DNA of 64,000 bases from Cellulomonas sp. PhB150 (GTDB taxonomy: Bacteria > Actinomycetota > Actinomycetes > Actinomycetales > Cellulomonadaceae), in contig NZ_RKHX01000001.1 of NCBI RefSeq assembly GCF_003755175.1, forward strand, positions 186,001 through 250,000, read 5' to 3'. Positions 27,320 through 36,165 of this stretch are shown here, piece after piece (within the stretch, counting starts at the first letter, position 1; the number at the start of each line of letters is the position of its first letter). A model generated the notes under the pieces. That model saw only the letters and a program-made list of their open reading frames with translations, was not told where the DNA came from and made no database searches. The translations under genes were made by a program, and so were the position numbers.

Positions 27320-27942
27320 GCGAGCAGGACGAGACGAGCATCGACGAGCTGGCGTTCGACGTCGACGACCTCCCGGGCGGCGCGCTGGCGGCGCTCGAGG
27401 CGGTGCTCATGGTCGCCGACGAGCCGATCCCCGCGATCCGGCTCGCGTCGGTGCTCGCGCTGCCGACCGAGCGCGTCGCCGACCTGCTCGCCGAGCTCGC
27501 CGCCGACTACCGGGGTGAGCAGGGCGGCCGGGCGCGCGGCTTCGAGCTGCGCCAGGTCGGCGACGGCTGGCGCATCTACTCGGCGCCGGTCTACGCGGAC
27601 GTCGTCGGCCGGTTCATCCTGGACGGGCAGAGCGCGCGCCTGACGCAGGCGGCCCTGGAGACCCTGGCCGTGATCGCCTACCGTCAGCCCGTGACCCGCG
27701 GGCAGGTCTCGGCGGTCCGCGGCGTCAACGTCGACGGGGTCGTGCGCACGCTCACGGCCCGCGGGCTGGTGGCCGAGACCGGCACCGACCCGACCAGTGG
27801 CGCGCTGCTCTACCAGACCACGGGATACTTCCTTGAGCGGATGGGCCTGTCCAGCCTGGACCAGCTGCCGCCGCTCGCGCCCTACCTGCCGGACATCGAC
27901 GTGCTCGAGGGTATGGACCAGACGATCGAGGAGTTCAGATGA
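27316..27942 (+). CDS. scpB: segregation and condensation protein B
   Basis: The winged-helix partner of ScpA in the SMC condensin. The 208 residues contain two tandem winged helices; the conserved LTQAALETLAVIAYRQPVTR segment lies at about residues 115-134 and VNVDGVVRTLTARGLV follows. GTG start overlapping the scpA stop (GTGA). The first 25 residues are acidic. Location between scpA and a pseudouridine synthase is the standard bacterial order. Confidence 0.96.
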   Translation: MSEQDETSIDELAFDVDDLPGGALAALEAVLMVADEPIPAIRLASVLALPTERVADLLAELAADYRGEQGGRARGFELRQVGDGWRIYSAPVYADVVGRFILDGQSARLTQAALETLAVIAYRQPVTRGQVSAVRGVNVDGVVRTLTARGLVAETGTDPTSGALLYQTTGYFLERMGLSSLDQLPPLAPYLPDIDVLEGMDQTIEEFR

Positions 27943-28826
27943 GCCCGCAGGACCGACGTGGGAACAGCGGCCGACCCGGGGGCAAGGGCGGCAAGCCGAC
28001 GGGCCGCCCCAGCAGCGGTCGCTCGGGCGCCCCGCGTTCGGCCCCGAGCCGCGCCGCGCGCGCCAAGCCCGCGCCCGAGCCCACGGTCGACGTGCACGAC
28101 CCCGACGGCGTCCGCCTGCAGAAGGTGCTCGCGACCGCCGGCCTCGGTTCGCGTCGTGCGTGCGAGGACCTCATCGCCTCGGGCCGTGTGACCGTCGACG
28201 GCCAGCCGGTCCGTGAGCTCGGCGTCCGCGTCGACCCGGGCAAGGCGATCATCCACGTCGACGGCATGCGGGTGCAGCTCGACACCACGATCATCACGAT
28301 CGCCCTGAACAAGCCCAAGGGCGTCGTCTCCACGATGCACGACCCCGAGGGTCGGCCCACGATCGCGCAGTTCGTCGCGAACCGTGAGGAGCGGCTGTTC
28401 CACGTCGGGCGGCTCGACGCGGAGACCGAGGGCATCATCCTGCTGACGAACGACGGCGAGCTGGCCAACCGGCTCTCGCACCCGTCGCACGGCGTCTCCA
28501 AGACGTACCTCGCGCACCTCGACGGCCGTGTGCCGCCGTCGCTCGGAGGCCGCCTGTTGCGCGGCATCGAGCTCGAGGACGGCCCGGTCAAGCTCGAGAA
28601 GTTCAACATCGTGCAGGTCACGCCGCAGGCGAGCCTCGTCGAGGTCAGCCTGCACGAGGGCCGCAACCGCATCGTCCGGCGCCTGTTCGAGGAGGTCGGG
28701 TACCCGGTGACCGCCCTCGTGCGCACCAGCATCGGCCCGATCCGCCTCGGCGACCTCAAGCCCGGCCGCACGCGCGTGCTCTCGAAGACGGAGGTCGGCT
28801 CGCTCATGACCCAGGCGGGGATGTGA
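27939..28826 (+). CDS. rluB: 23S rRNA pseudouridine synthase, RluB type
   Basis: A 295-residue RsuA/RluB/E/F-family enzyme that converts a uridine in large-subunit rRNA to pseudouridine. It has a basic, disordered N-terminal extension of about 50 residues, an S4 RNA-binding domain (about 58-105, RLQKVLATAGLGSRRACEDLI) and the catalytic domain with Asp160 in GRLDAETEG. NKPKGVVST and EGRNRIVRRLFE are also conserved. The exact target uridine is inferred from synteny with scpB. ATG overlaps scpB (ATGA), and its stop overlaps tyrA. Confidence 0.92.
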   Translation: MSPQDRRGNSGRPGGKGGKPTGRPSSGRSGAPRSAPSRAARAKPAPEPTVDVHDPDGVRLQKVLATAGLGSRRACEDLIASGRVTVDGQPVRELGVRVDPGKAIIHVDGMRVQLDTTIITIALNKPKGVVSTMHDPEGRPTIAQFVANREERLFHVGRLDAETEGIILLTNDGELANRLSHPSHGVSKTYLAHLDGRVPPSLGGRLLRGIELEDGPVKLEKFNIVQVTPQASLVEVSLHEGRNRIVRRLFEEVGYPVTALVRTSIGPIRLGDLKPGRTRVLSKTEVGSLMTQAGM

Positions 28827-29932
28827 GCGCAAGCACCATCGGCCCGGTCCGGATCGTCGGGACCGGGCTCCTGGGCGCCTCCGTCGGGCTCGCGCTGCGC
28901 GCGCTCGGCGTCGACGTCGTCCTGGCCGACCCCTCGCGCACGGCCCTCGCCCTCGCGCGGGATGTCGGCGCCGGTCGTCCAGCGGCGCCCGACGACGAGG
29001 AGCCGGTGCTCGTCGTCGTCGCCGCACCCCCCGACGTCACGGCCGACGTGGTCGCCGCGGAGCTCGCCGCGCACCCCGCCGCCGTCGTCACCGACCTCGC
29101 GAGCGTCAAGGGCTACGTCCTCGACGAGCTCCGGACGTCGGGCGCTGACCTGACCCGGTACGTGGGCTCGCACCCGATGGCCGGGCGGGAGCGCAGCGGC
29201 CCGTCGGCGGCCGTCCCCGACCTGTTCCTCGGCCGGCCCTGGGTCATCGCGGCCACCTCCGACTCCCGGCCCGATGCGGTGCTGACCGTGCGCGGGCTCG
29301 CCGTCGACCTGGGCGCCGTGCCCGTGTCGCTGGCGGCGGACGCGCACGACGAGGCCGTCGCCCTGGTCTCGCACGTGCCCCAGGTCGTCGCGTCGCTCGC
29401 GGCTGCGCGCCTGGCGGAGGCCGACGACGTCGCCCTCGGGCTCGCGGGCCAGGGACTGCGTGACGTCACGCGCATCGCTGCCTCGGACCCGGCGCTGTGG
29501 ACCTCGATCCTGGCGGCCAACGCGAGCGCCGTGCGCGACGTCCTGGTGTCGGTGCGCTCGGACCTGGACGGCGTCATCGACGCGCTCGCCCTCGCCGCGG
29601 CGGCCACGGGGCCGGAGACGGTGGCACCCGGAGCGCTCGCGACGATCGCCCAGGCGGTCGCCGACGGAAACTCGGGGGTCGCGCGGATCCCCGGCAAGCA
29701 CGGTGGTGCGCAGCGCAGCTACGCGCTGGTGACCGTCCTCGTGCCCGACGCGCCCGGCGAGCTCGCCCGCCTCCTCACGGAGGTCGGCGAGGCGGGCGTC
29801 AACCTCGAGGACCTGCACCTCGAGCACGCCGCCGGCCGCCCGGTCGGCATGGCGCAGATCTCGGTGCTGCCCGGCAGCGCCGCACACCTCGAGGCGGAGC
29901 TGACAGCCCGCGGATGGAGACTGGTGAGTTGA
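28823..29932 (+). CDS. tyrA: prephenate dehydrogenase
   Basis: Oxidatively decarboxylates prephenate (or arogenate) toward tyrosine. The 369 residues begin with the dinucleotide-binding VGTGLLGASVGLAL (about residues 12-25). The conserved GSHPMAGRERSGP motif is near residue 113, and a histidine in LVSHVPQ is near 175. A C-terminal ACT domain (about 295-369, VTVLVPDAPGELARLL) suggests feedback control by tyrosine. The GTG overlaps rluB by 4 bases; cmk starts inside its 3' end. Confidence 0.93.
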   Translation: MSASTIGPVRIVGTGLLGASVGLALRALGVDVVLADPSRTALALARDVGAGRPAAPDDEEPVLVVVAAPPDVTADVVAAELAAHPAAVVTDLASVKGYVLDELRTSGADLTRYVGSHPMAGRERSGPSAAVPDLFLGRPWVIAATSDSRPDAVLTVRGLAVDLGAVPVSLAADAHDEAVALVSHVPQVVASLAAARLAEADDVALGLAGQGLRDVTRIAASDPALWTSILAANASAVRDVLVSVRSDLDGVIDALALAAAATGPETVAPGALATIAQAVADGNSGVARIPGKHGGAQRSYALVTVLVPDAPGELARLLTEVGEAGVNLEDLHLEHAAGRPVGMAQISVLPGSAAHLEAELTARGWRLVS

Positions 29933-30627
29933 GCACGTCCCCCCTCGTCATCGCGATCGACGGGCCCTCGGGCTCGGGCAAGTCGAGCGTCTCCAAGGCG
30001 GTCGCGCGCTCGCTCGGCCTGTCCTACCTGGACACCGGCGCGATGTACCGCGCCGCGACCTGGTGGTGCCTGCACTCGGGCATCGAGCTCACGGACGCGG
30101 CAGCGGTCGCGGACGCCGTGCGCGCGATGCCGCTCGTCATGGGCGTCGACCCGGCGGCACCGTCCGTGACGGTCGGCGGCACCGACATCGGCGAGGCCAT
30201 CCGGGAGACCTCGATCTCCGCGTCGGTGAGCGCCGTGGCTACCAACCTCGACGTGCGCGCCGAGCTCGGTCGCCTGCAGCGGGCCGCGATCGAGGAGGCG
30301 GGCCACGCCGACTCGTTCTCCGAGGGTCGCGGGATCGTCGCCGAGGGCCGCGACATCACGACGGTCGTGGCGCCCGATGCCGACGTCCGCGTGCTGCTCA
30401 CCGCGTCCGAGGAGGCGCGCCTGGCTCGCCGGTCGCTCGAGGTGCACGGCACGGCCGACGCGGCCTCGGTCGAGGCGACCCGCGACCAGGTGCTGCGCCG
30501 CGACGCCGACGACTCGACCGTGGTGCAGTTCCACGTCGCCGCCGACGGCGTCGTGACGGTCGACTCCTCGGACCTCGACTTCGACCAGACCGTGCAGGCG
30601 GTGCTCGACGTCGTCGCCGCTCGATGA
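29914..30627 (+). CDS. cmk: (d)CMP kinase
   Basis: Phosphorylates CMP and dCMP. The 237 residues have Walker A GPSGSGKSS at 17-25, the CMP-binding LDTGAMYRA at about 40, AEGRDITTVVAPDADV at about 145 and the LID-region RRSLEVHG. The start is either ATG 29914 (19-base overlap with tyrA) or TTG 29929 (TTGA overlap); the ATG is chosen for codon strength. Order tyrA-cmk-plsC-der is conserved. Confidence 0.93.
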   Translation: METGELSTSPLVIAIDGPSGSGKSSVSKAVARSLGLSYLDTGAMYRAATWWCLHSGIELTDAAAVADAVRAMPLVMGVDPAAPSVTVGGTDIGEAIRETSISASVSAVATNLDVRAELGRLQRAAIEEAGHADSFSEGRGIVAEGRDITTVVAPDADVRVLLTASEEARLARRSLEVHGTADAASVEATRDQVLRRDADDSTVVQFHVAADGVVTVDSSDLDFDQTVQAVLDVVAAR

Positions 30628-31310
30628 GCAGCTCCGCCGTCCCGTCGCCCCTCGGTCCGCGCTGGTCGCGCTGGATCGGGCGGTTCCTGGCGCGCGTCGT
30701 CTGGAACACCTCGGTCGTCGGCGCGCACCACGTGCCGGTGTCCGGACCGGTGCTGCTGGCGGCCAACCACACGGGCATCGTCGACGGGCCGATCCTCCTG
30801 GGCGTCGCGCCGCGGCCGGCGCACGTGCTGGTCAAGGAGGAGATGTTCGTCGGGCCCGTCGGCTGGGTCCTGCGTGCCGCCGGGCAGATCTCCGTCGACC
30901 GTGACGGGGGCCGCGCGGCGCTGTCGTCGGCGCTCGGCGTCCTGCGACGTGGAGACGTCGTCGGGATCTTCCCCGAGGGCAACCGCGGCCGGGGGGACGC
31001 GACGAACGCCCGCGCCGGCATCGCGTGGCTCGCGCTCAACGGCCGGGCGCCCGTCGTCCCGGTGGCCGTGCTGGGCACGCGCCGGACGGGGGAGTCGGTG
31101 AACCGGCTGCCCGGGCTGCGGCGCCGCCTGGTGGTCGAGTTCGGGGCACCGATCGTCGTGGAGCGGTCCGCGACGGTGACGGGTCGAGAGGCGCTGGTCA
31201 CAGCCAACGACGCGATCCGGACCGCGCTGGCGGACCTCGTCACGCACGCATCGACCCGCACGGGGCTCTCGCTGCCGACCGACGACCCCCTCCGGGAGCG
31301 GCGCGGCTGA
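30624..31310 (+). CDS. plsC: 1-acyl-sn-glycerol-3-phosphate acyltransferase
   Basis: A 228-residue PlsC-type acyltransferase of phospholipid synthesis. The catalytic block NHTGIVDGP (His49 and Asp54, the H-x4-D motif) and the substrate motif FPEGNRGRG (about residue 116) are present. It has no strong membrane segment and is likely peripheral. ATGA overlap with cmk. Because plsC-like genes are often found between cmk and der, its role may be tied to growth rate; the acyl donor is not evident from sequence. Confidence 0.88.
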   Translation: MSSSAVPSPLGPRWSRWIGRFLARVVWNTSVVGAHHVPVSGPVLLAANHTGIVDGPILLGVAPRPAHVLVKEEMFVGPVGWVLRAAGQISVDRDGGRAALSSALGVLRRGDVVGIFPEGNRGRGDATNARAGIAWLALNGRAPVVPVAVLGTRRTGESVNRLPGLRRRLVVEFGAPIVVERSATVTGREALVTANDAIRTALADLVTHASTRTGLSLPTDDPLRERRG

Positions 31311-31354
31311 GGCCGGGGTCGTCTTTCGGTGCCGTGACAGGGGACAATGGGGCC

Positions 31355-32830
31355 ATGACCGAGATCGACCCTGCCCTGACGCTGCCCGACGAGGCCAGCG
31401 ACGCCGACCGCGAGCGGGCTCTTCGCGCCGGCCTGGCGGACTACGAGCTCGCCGACGACGACCTGGCGCTGCTCGACGGCGTCGACGGCGGTGCGCGCCT
31501 CGAGGCCGCCGCCCGCGCCCTGCCCGTGCTGGCCGTCATCGGCCGCCCGAACGTCGGCAAGTCGACCCTCGTCAACCGCATCCTCGGCCGCCGCGAGGCC
31601 GTCGTCGAGGACAAGCCCGGCGTCACGCGTGACCGCGTGAGCTACCCGGCCGAGTGGGCCGGCACCCACTTCACGCTCGTCGACACGGGCGGCTGGGAGG
31701 TCGACGTCGCCGGCATCGAGGCCCGCGTCGCCGAGCAGGCGGAGGTCGCCATCAGCCTGGCCGACGCCGTGCTGTTCGTCGTCGACGCGACGGTCGGCAC
31801 CACGAACACCGACGAGCAGGTCGTGCGCCTGCTGCGCAAGGCGGGCAAGCCCGTCGTGCTCTGCGCCAACAAGGTCGACGGGCCCGCCGGCGAGGCCGAC
31901 GCCTTCGCGCTGTGGTCGCTCGGCCTCGGCGAGCCCTACCCCGTCTCCGCCCTGCACGGCCGCGGTACCGGTGACCTCCTGGACGCCGTCCTCGATGCGC
32001 TGCCCGAGATCTCCGAGCACGGCGTGCTGCGCCCGGACGGCCCGCGCCGCGTGGCCCTCGTCGGCCGCCCGAACGTCGGCAAGTCCTCGCTGCTCAACAA
32101 GGTCGTCGGCGCCGACCGCGTGGTCGTCCACGAGGTCGCCGGCACCACGCGCGACCCGGTCGACGAGCTCGTCGAGCTCAAGGGCAAGCCCTGGATCTTC
32201 GTCGACACCGCCGGCATCCGGCGCCGCGTGCACCAGACGTCGGGCGCCGACTTCTACGCCTCGCTGCGCACGCAGGCCGCGATCGAGAAGGCCGAGGTGG
32301 CCGTCGTACTCGTCGACGCCTCGGTGAAGATGACCGAGCAGGACACCCGCGTGATCACGCAGGTCGTCGAGGCCGGGCGCGCGCTCGTCATCGCGTACAA
32401 CAAGTGGGACCTCATGGACGAGGACCGCCGACCGTTCCTCGAGCGCGAGATCGAGCAGGACCTCGTGCAGGTGCAGTGGGCGCCGCGCGTCAACGTCTCG
32501 GCCCGCACCGGCTGGCACACCGACCGACTCGTGCCGGCCCTCGAGCGCTCGCTCGAGTCCTGGGACACGCGCATCTCGACCGGGCGCCTCAACGCGTTCC
32601 TCGGCGAGCTCGTCGCGGCACACCCGCACCCGGTGCGCGGGGGCAAGCAGCCCCGCATCCTGTTCGCCACGCAGGCGTCCACGCGCCCGCCGCGCTTCGT
32701 GATCTTCACCACGGGCTTCCTCGACCCCGGCTACCGCCGGTACATCGAGCGCCGCCTGCGCGAGACCTTCGGGTTCGAGGGCACGCCCATCTCCATCTCG
32801 GTGCGTGTGCGGGAGAAGCGCCGGCGGTGA
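31355..32830 (+). CDS. der: ribosome biogenesis GTPase Der
   Basis: An essential double-GTPase for 50S subunit assembly. The 491 residues carry two complete G domains: the first with GRPNVGKST at 63-71, DTGGWE and NKVDGP; the second with [17 protein letters not shown] and [10 protein letters not shown]-terminal KH-like domain (about 405-491) follows. The first 55 residues are acidic and lineage-specific. It starts 44 bases after plsC. Its stop overlaps the next gene's GTG. Confidence 0.97.
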   Translation: MTEIDPALTLPDEASDADRERALRAGLADYELADDDLALLDGVDGGARLEAAARALPVLAVIGRPNVGKSTLVNRILGRREAVVEDKPGVTRDRVSYPAEWAGTHFTLVDTGGWEVDVAGIEARVAEQAEVAISLADAVLFVVDATVGTTNTDEQVVRLLRKAGKPVVLCANKVDGPAGEADAFALWSLGLGEPYPVSALHGRGTGDLLDAVLDALPEISEHGVLRPDGPRRVALVGRPNVGKSSLLNKVVGADRVVVHEVAGTTRDPVDELVELKGKPWIFVDTAGIRRRVHQTSGADFYASLRTQAAIEKAEVAVVLVDASVKMTEQDTRVITQVVEAGRALVIAYNKWDLMDEDRRPFLEREIEQDLVQVQWAPRVNVSARTGWHTDRLVPALERSLESWDTRISTGRLNAFLGELVAAHPHPVRGGKQPRILFATQASTRPPRFVIFTTGFLDPGYRRYIERRLRETFGFEGTPISISVRVREKRRR

Positions 32831-33840
32831 ACCGGACGCGGCGTGCGTTCCTGCGCCTCGGCCTCCCGCGCGACCAGTCGGCCGTCCGTCACCTGACGGG
32901 CTTCCTGGTCTCCGCGGTGGCGACGGTGCTGGTGACGCGCGGTCTGCTCGCGGCCTCCGGGTACCCGCAGGTCGGCGGCGACGGTCTGCACCTGTCGCAC
33001 GTGCTGTGGGGCGGGCTGCTCATGGCGCTGGCGTTCGTCGTCGTGCTCTCGTTCGTCGGTCCCGTCGCCCGGCCCGTCGCCGCCGTCGTCGGTGGCGTGG
33101 GGTTCGGGCTGTTCGTCGACGAGATCGGCAAGTTCGTCACGTCGGACTACGACTACTTCTACGCGCCCGCGGCCGCCCTCGTGTACCTGGTGATCGTCGC
33201 GCTGGCTCTCGTCGCCGAGGCGGTCCACGGGCGGCGGGAACCCGCTCCGGAGGAGCTGCTGGCGGCAGCCGTCGACGCGGCCGCAGCCGGTGTGGCGGGC
33301 GGATTCACCCGCCGCACGCGCGCCAACGCCGAGGACCTGCTGGAGCGGGCCGGTGACGTCGAGGGCGCGAGCGAGGTCGCCGCGCTGCTGGCCGCGATCC
33401 CGCACGACCGGCACGAGCTTCCGGACCCGACCACGGCGGTCGCGGACTTCGTCGTGCGGACGACGCACCACGTGATCCGCGCGCGGTGGGTGCCGGCCGC
33501 GGCTGTCGTCGTGCTCGTCGCCACCGCTGCCGCCTCCATCTGGCGCGCGACCCAGGCGTCCGCGTCGGCGTTCGTGCTCGGGGGAGTGATCGCGGGGGCG
33601 GTGCTCACTGCCGCGCTGTGCGTGGTCGGGCTGCTCTTCGTCGGTAGCGACCGGGAGCGCGGGTTCCGCTGGTTCCACCGCGCCGTCCTGGTGTCGCTGC
33701 TCGTGACCCAGGTGTTCCTGTTCCGGCTCGACCAGTGGGGCGCGGTGATCGGCCTGGCGGTCGACCTGCTGGTCCTGGGTGTCATCTCGGCGGAGGTCGA
33801 CGCCCTGCGCCGGCACCGCCGCGAGGCCCGCGGGTCGTGA
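32827..33840 (+). CDS. polytopic membrane protein of unknown function
   Basis: A 337-residue protein with about seven hydrophobic segments (near residues 22-42, 57-79, 82-98, 115-135, 220-238, 246-268 and 285-318). A soluble stretch of about 80 residues in the middle contains a helical [25 protein letters not shown] segment ([18 protein letters not shown]). [17 protein letters not shown] follows the third helix and holds conserved-looking acidic and aromatic residues. I do not recognise a family. The GTG overlaps the der stop, so it is made from the same operon, but nothing links it to ribosome assembly. Confidence 0.7.
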   Translation: MNRTRRAFLRLGLPRDQSAVRHLTGFLVSAVATVLVTRGLLAASGYPQVGGDGLHLSHVLWGGLLMALAFVVVLSFVGPVARPVAAVVGGVGFGLFVDEIGKFVTSDYDYFYAPAAALVYLVIVALALVAEAVHGRREPAPEELLAAAVDAAAAGVAGGFTRRTRANAEDLLERAGDVEGASEVAALLAAIPHDRHELPDPTTAVADFVVRTTHHVIRARWVPAAAVVVLVATAAASIWRATQASASAFVLGGVIAGAVLTAALCVVGLLFVGSDRERGFRWFHRAVLVSLLVTQVFLFRLDQWGAVIGLAVDLLVLGVISAEVDALRRHRREARGS

Positions 33841-33869
33841 GCGCGGCCTGGCCACCCTCTCTCGTACGG

Positions 33870-33875
33870 TAGGCT
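33870..33875 (+). promoter_or_regulatory. -10 hexamer of tRNA-Pro
   Basis: TAGGCT 27 bases upstream of the mature tRNA 5' end. No good -35 match. Confidence 0.45.
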
Positions 33876-33902
33876 CTTCGATGTTCCTGCGGGGGCCGAA
33901 TT

Positions 33903-33976
<74 letters not shown>

Positions 33977-33990
33977 CCGATAAAGTTGCA

Positions 33991-34052
33991 GGTCAGAGTA
34001 GGTTTTTCGTAACGGCGGTCGCTTCTGCGGCCGCCGTTACGGCGTTCTGACC
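33991..34052 (+). terminator. nested inverted repeat after tRNA-Pro
   Basis: Outer arms GGTCAGA (33991-33997) and TCTGACC (34046-34052) enclose inner arms GTAACGGCGG (34009-34018) and CCGCCGTTAC (34031-34040) with a 12-base loop. A T5 run (34003-34007) sits before the inner stem rather than after it. It may terminate tRNA-Pro transcription, or be a recombination remnant at the junction. Confidence 0.5.
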
Positions 34053-34154
34053 GTAGTTCACGGCACGGCTCACTGGAGACGTTCGCCCGGAGCTGTGATG
34101 CCTCGCCGCTCATCCACCGACGCGTGCGATCGAGGCTCGCAGAACCGCGGAACT

Positions 34155-34213
34155 GCCACCTGAGGTGTGTCAGTGCCCTGACGGGCGTGGGGGTTCAAGT
34201 CCCCCTCCGGACA
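34155..34213 (+). pseudogene. 3' fragment of a tRNA-Leu(GAG)
   Basis: From the anticodon arm to the discriminator this reads as tRNA-Leu: stem GCCAC, loop CTGAGGT (anticodon GAG), stem GTGTC with one mismatch, a long class II variable arm, T arm GGGGG-TTCAAGT-CCCCC and 3' acceptor TCCGGAC. The matching 5' acceptor GTCCGGA and a normal D arm are absent upstream. Such anticodon-to-3'-end copies are what tyrosine integrases leave at tRNA attachment sites, so it may be an att remnant. The intact copy is not in this window. Confidence 0.65.
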
Positions 34214-34221
34214 CCGCATTT

Positions 34222-34259
34222 CTACACACCCGCCTCGCTGAGGTAGGGCGGGTGTGTAG
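34222..34259 (+). terminator. hairpin terminator of the tRNA-Leu remnant
   Basis: CTACACACCCGCC (34222-34234) pairs perfectly over 13 bp with GGCGGGTGTGTAG (34247-34259) across a 12-base loop. It starts 8 bases after the tRNA-Leu fragment, so the natural 3' flank of the tRNA seems to be retained. Confidence 0.6.
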
Positions 34260-34490
34260 CCCAATTTCCGGCGCTACGAGCGTAGGGTGCAGGACTGTTG
34301 AGACAGCAGGTATGAACCCGTTCCGTTGAGGGGCCTGCACACTCCAGCCGTCATTGCGAGCATCTCGCGAGTAGTTCAGGCGATCTCGGGCTACAAGACA
34401 CCTGGGGGCGCGCCTCTGGCGGTGCCCGATGCCCGTACAGCCGCCGCTTTCGCTCCCGCACTCCGAGCGAGCCACCTCCTAGGAGTGCAG
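34260..34490. other. non-coding stretch in the lower-GC patch
   Basis: No convincing gene. Open frames here lack a good start and ribosome-binding site. A perfect palindrome CTCCTAGGAG lies at 34476-34485, just beyond the stop of the next minus-strand gene. Confidence 0.4.
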
Positions 34491-35390
34491 TCACGTCGGG
34501 GTAGAGCGAACCCACCCGCGCGCGGCCACCAACGCGGCTAGGTCAAGCAGGACAGTCTGGAGTTCAGCGACGGAGTCCCTCAGCCAGGTCGTCCGCACGC
34601 GGTCCCAGATCCTCCATCCCTCCACCGTCCGGACGACCGCGAGTCCTGGCTCCCTGAACTCGCCCACCGGCGGGCGCCAGCCAGGCACGCGGAGAGCAAA
34701 TCCATCGACGGCGTAAATCGCCCCGGGGACGTCGGACTCGCGGACAGTTGTGGCTCGCCCGAAGCTCCACCACGGATGCCCGCGGTCCGGCACGAGCGTG
34801 AGCAGCCTCTTCAGGTCGTCCAGTTTGCTTTCGGCGAAGATATGCGGAGCCTCCATCGCCGCCGCAAGTCCCATTGCGCTCACGTCCGCGAAAGGTGCAG
34901 CCCACCCAGCCAGCGACTCAGCCGCACGCATCCGCCAGTTCTGGTGGCCCCAACTCTGGACCATCGCATGCTCGAGCTCGACCGGGTAGCCCGATTCCGC
35001 TCCGGCGCTGACGCGGCGCACGGTGCGTCCGGCCCGGAAGGCGACATGCCAGACAGAACTTGACTCCACTCCCAGCCCAAGCACCGGGCCGCGCGTCTCC
35101 TCCTCGATCAGCGCGACAGGCGGGATCACATCGCCGGCGTAGAAGACCTCTTCGGGGACGAGGCACTGCCAACCGTCGGTGCGTGCCCACGAGTACGGCC
35201 CTTCAACGACCAGGTGCTCGATCGCGTTGTTGATGCGCAGTTCGGTCAGCGGGCGGTCCCAGCGGGCGACTATGTAAGTGGCGTAGATGCTCAAGCCCAA
35301 ATCGAACCATATCGCCCACCGCTTGTGGTTCAGTCCATGCCGGTGCCGCGTGCGGCCGACGCTAGGAGAGCCAGTCGGTGTGGCTCTCAA
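34491..35390 (-). CDS. hypothetical protein, probably acquired
   Basis: A 299-residue soluble protein that I do not recognise. It is rich in tryptophan and has no clear motif, signal peptide or membrane helix. Its codon choice is unlike the neighbours: ATA, TTG, ACA, CAT and TCT appear early in the gene and are rare elsewhere in the window. The start is unclear; the frame opens with TTG at 35390, with further TTG codons about 30 codons in, and no strong ribosome-binding site is visible. The soluble, tryptophan-rich make-up could fit an immunity or defence accessory protein, but nothing in the sequence proves that. It lies alone between the tRNA-Leu remnant and a small membrane-protein gene. 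Confidence 0.55.
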   Translation of the reverse strand: MRATPTGSPSVGRTRHRHGLNHKRWAIWFDLGLSIYATYIVARWDRPLTELRINNAIEHLVVEGPYSWARTDGWQCLVPEEVFYAGDVIPPVALIEEETRGPVLGLGVESSSVWHVAFRAGRTVRRVSAGAESGYPVELEHAMVQSWGHQNWRMRAAESLAGWAAPFADVSAMGLAAAMEAPHIFAESKLDDLKRLLTLVPDRGHPWWSFGRATTVRESDVPGAIYAVDGFALRVPGWRPPVGEFREPGLAVVRTVEGWRIWDRVRTTWLRDSVAELQTVLLDLAALVAARGWVRSTPT

Positions 35391-35583
35391 CTTGGCGGGA
35401 ATGCGCGGCGTGAACGCTCGCCCTCGACGAGTTCGTCCACAACCCCTCTCGGTATTGTCTTGATGCGTCCCCCGCAGGCTTCTGAGGGTCTCGTGCTCTG
35501 CTCGTCCGTTCCCACCTGACTCCCCGTGGGTGCGAGTGTTGTGCGAGAAACGCTCATCGGCCCACCAGCGAAGATGAGTCCCC

Positions 35584-35604
35584 CTCGGAGTAAGAAGCTC
35601 CGAG
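35584..35604 (-). terminator. stem-loop downstream of the small membrane protein gene
   Basis: CTCGGAG and CTCCGAG form a 7-bp stem with a 7-base loop, 26 bases past the stop of the minus-strand gene at 35631. No T-run follows. Confidence 0.4.
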
Positions 35605-35630
35605 CTCCGGCGCGGCAGGGCTACGGAATC

Positions 35631-35942
35631 TCAGAGGATGCCTTCTTCGGCCGCGCCCTGGGGGGCCGAAGACTGCTTTCCGGTTCCGGCGATGTACCCG
35701 GCGATGGTGCCGAGAAGTGTGTATGCCCCGGTCTTGGCTTCACTCGTGACGTCGGCGAAGATGAGAACAGTTCCGAGCGTGGCAATCAGGATCAAGCCAT
35801 AGGCCTTGACGAAGTTGGCGCTGAACTTCCCGCCCTTTGTCATCCGGTAGGCCTGGAGCCCGACGATGCCGAGCATGGCGAATGCCCCGAAGACGAGGAT
35901 CGGCCAGTACGTCAATGAACTGCTCGTCGTTGCGTCAGCCAT
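35631..35942 (-). CDS. small membrane protein of unknown function
   Basis: With the ATG at 35942 (GAGAGG Shine-Dalgarno 7 bases upstream) this is a 103-residue protein beginning MADATTSSSLTYWPILVFG. Two clear membrane helices (about 11-31 and 46-67) and a third weaker one (about 74-90) are followed by a short charged tail ending EEGIL. A longer open frame exists to 36152 but is proline-rich and unlikely. I do not recognise a family; the size and layout recall holin-like or accessory membrane proteins of mobile elements, without proof. Base composition is clearly lower than the window average: 32 of 60 bases are G or C in 35761-35820. Confidence 0.6.
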   Translation of the reverse strand: MADATTSSSLTYWPILVFGAFAMLGIVGLQAYRMTKGGKFSANFVKAYGLILIATLGTVLIFADVTSEAKTGAYTLLGTIAGYIAGTGKQSSAPQGAAEEGIL

Positions 35943-36153
35943 CACTGTGCCTCTCGATTCCATCTGTGCGGGCTCGATCGTGAGGAAACGGAGCAGTCCA
36001 ACTGCGGTCGGGCCGCTGACGCCGTAAGAGACGCTCCTCGCACTCGGGGGCGCTGGCAATGAGAGTTGCGGGTGATTCCTGGTGGCTGGTGCACATGGCG
36101 TGTGGAACGCGTCGGGTGGGGAAGGGTTCGCCGCGCGTGGCACGGTGGGCACC

Positions 36154-36159
36154 TAGGCT
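36154..36159 (+). promoter_or_regulatory. -10 hexamer of the phosphatase gene, leaderless layout
   Basis: TAGGCT, 6 bases, then ATG at 36166. No space for a ribosome-binding site. Confidence 0.5.
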
Positions 36160-36165
36160 CGGCAC

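Noticed and set aside
34100..34216. A complete tRNA-Leu gene
   Set aside because: The 5' acceptor strand and D arm needed to pair with TCCGGAC are absent in the 60 bases upstream.
34070..34475. Open frames 34070-34264 and 34170-34475 on the minus strand
   Set aside because: They run antisense over the tRNA-Leu remnant, which creates peptide strings commonly mis-annotated as proteins; no ribosome-binding site.
34326..34541. Open frame of 71 codons on the plus strand in the lower-GC patch
   Set aside because: TTG start, no ribosome-binding site and an Ala/Pro/Arg-rich end; not convincing as a gene.
35943..36152. N-terminal extension of the small membrane protein up to 36152
   Set aside because: Proline/serine-rich, no ribosome-binding site; the internal ATG at 35942 has a good one.
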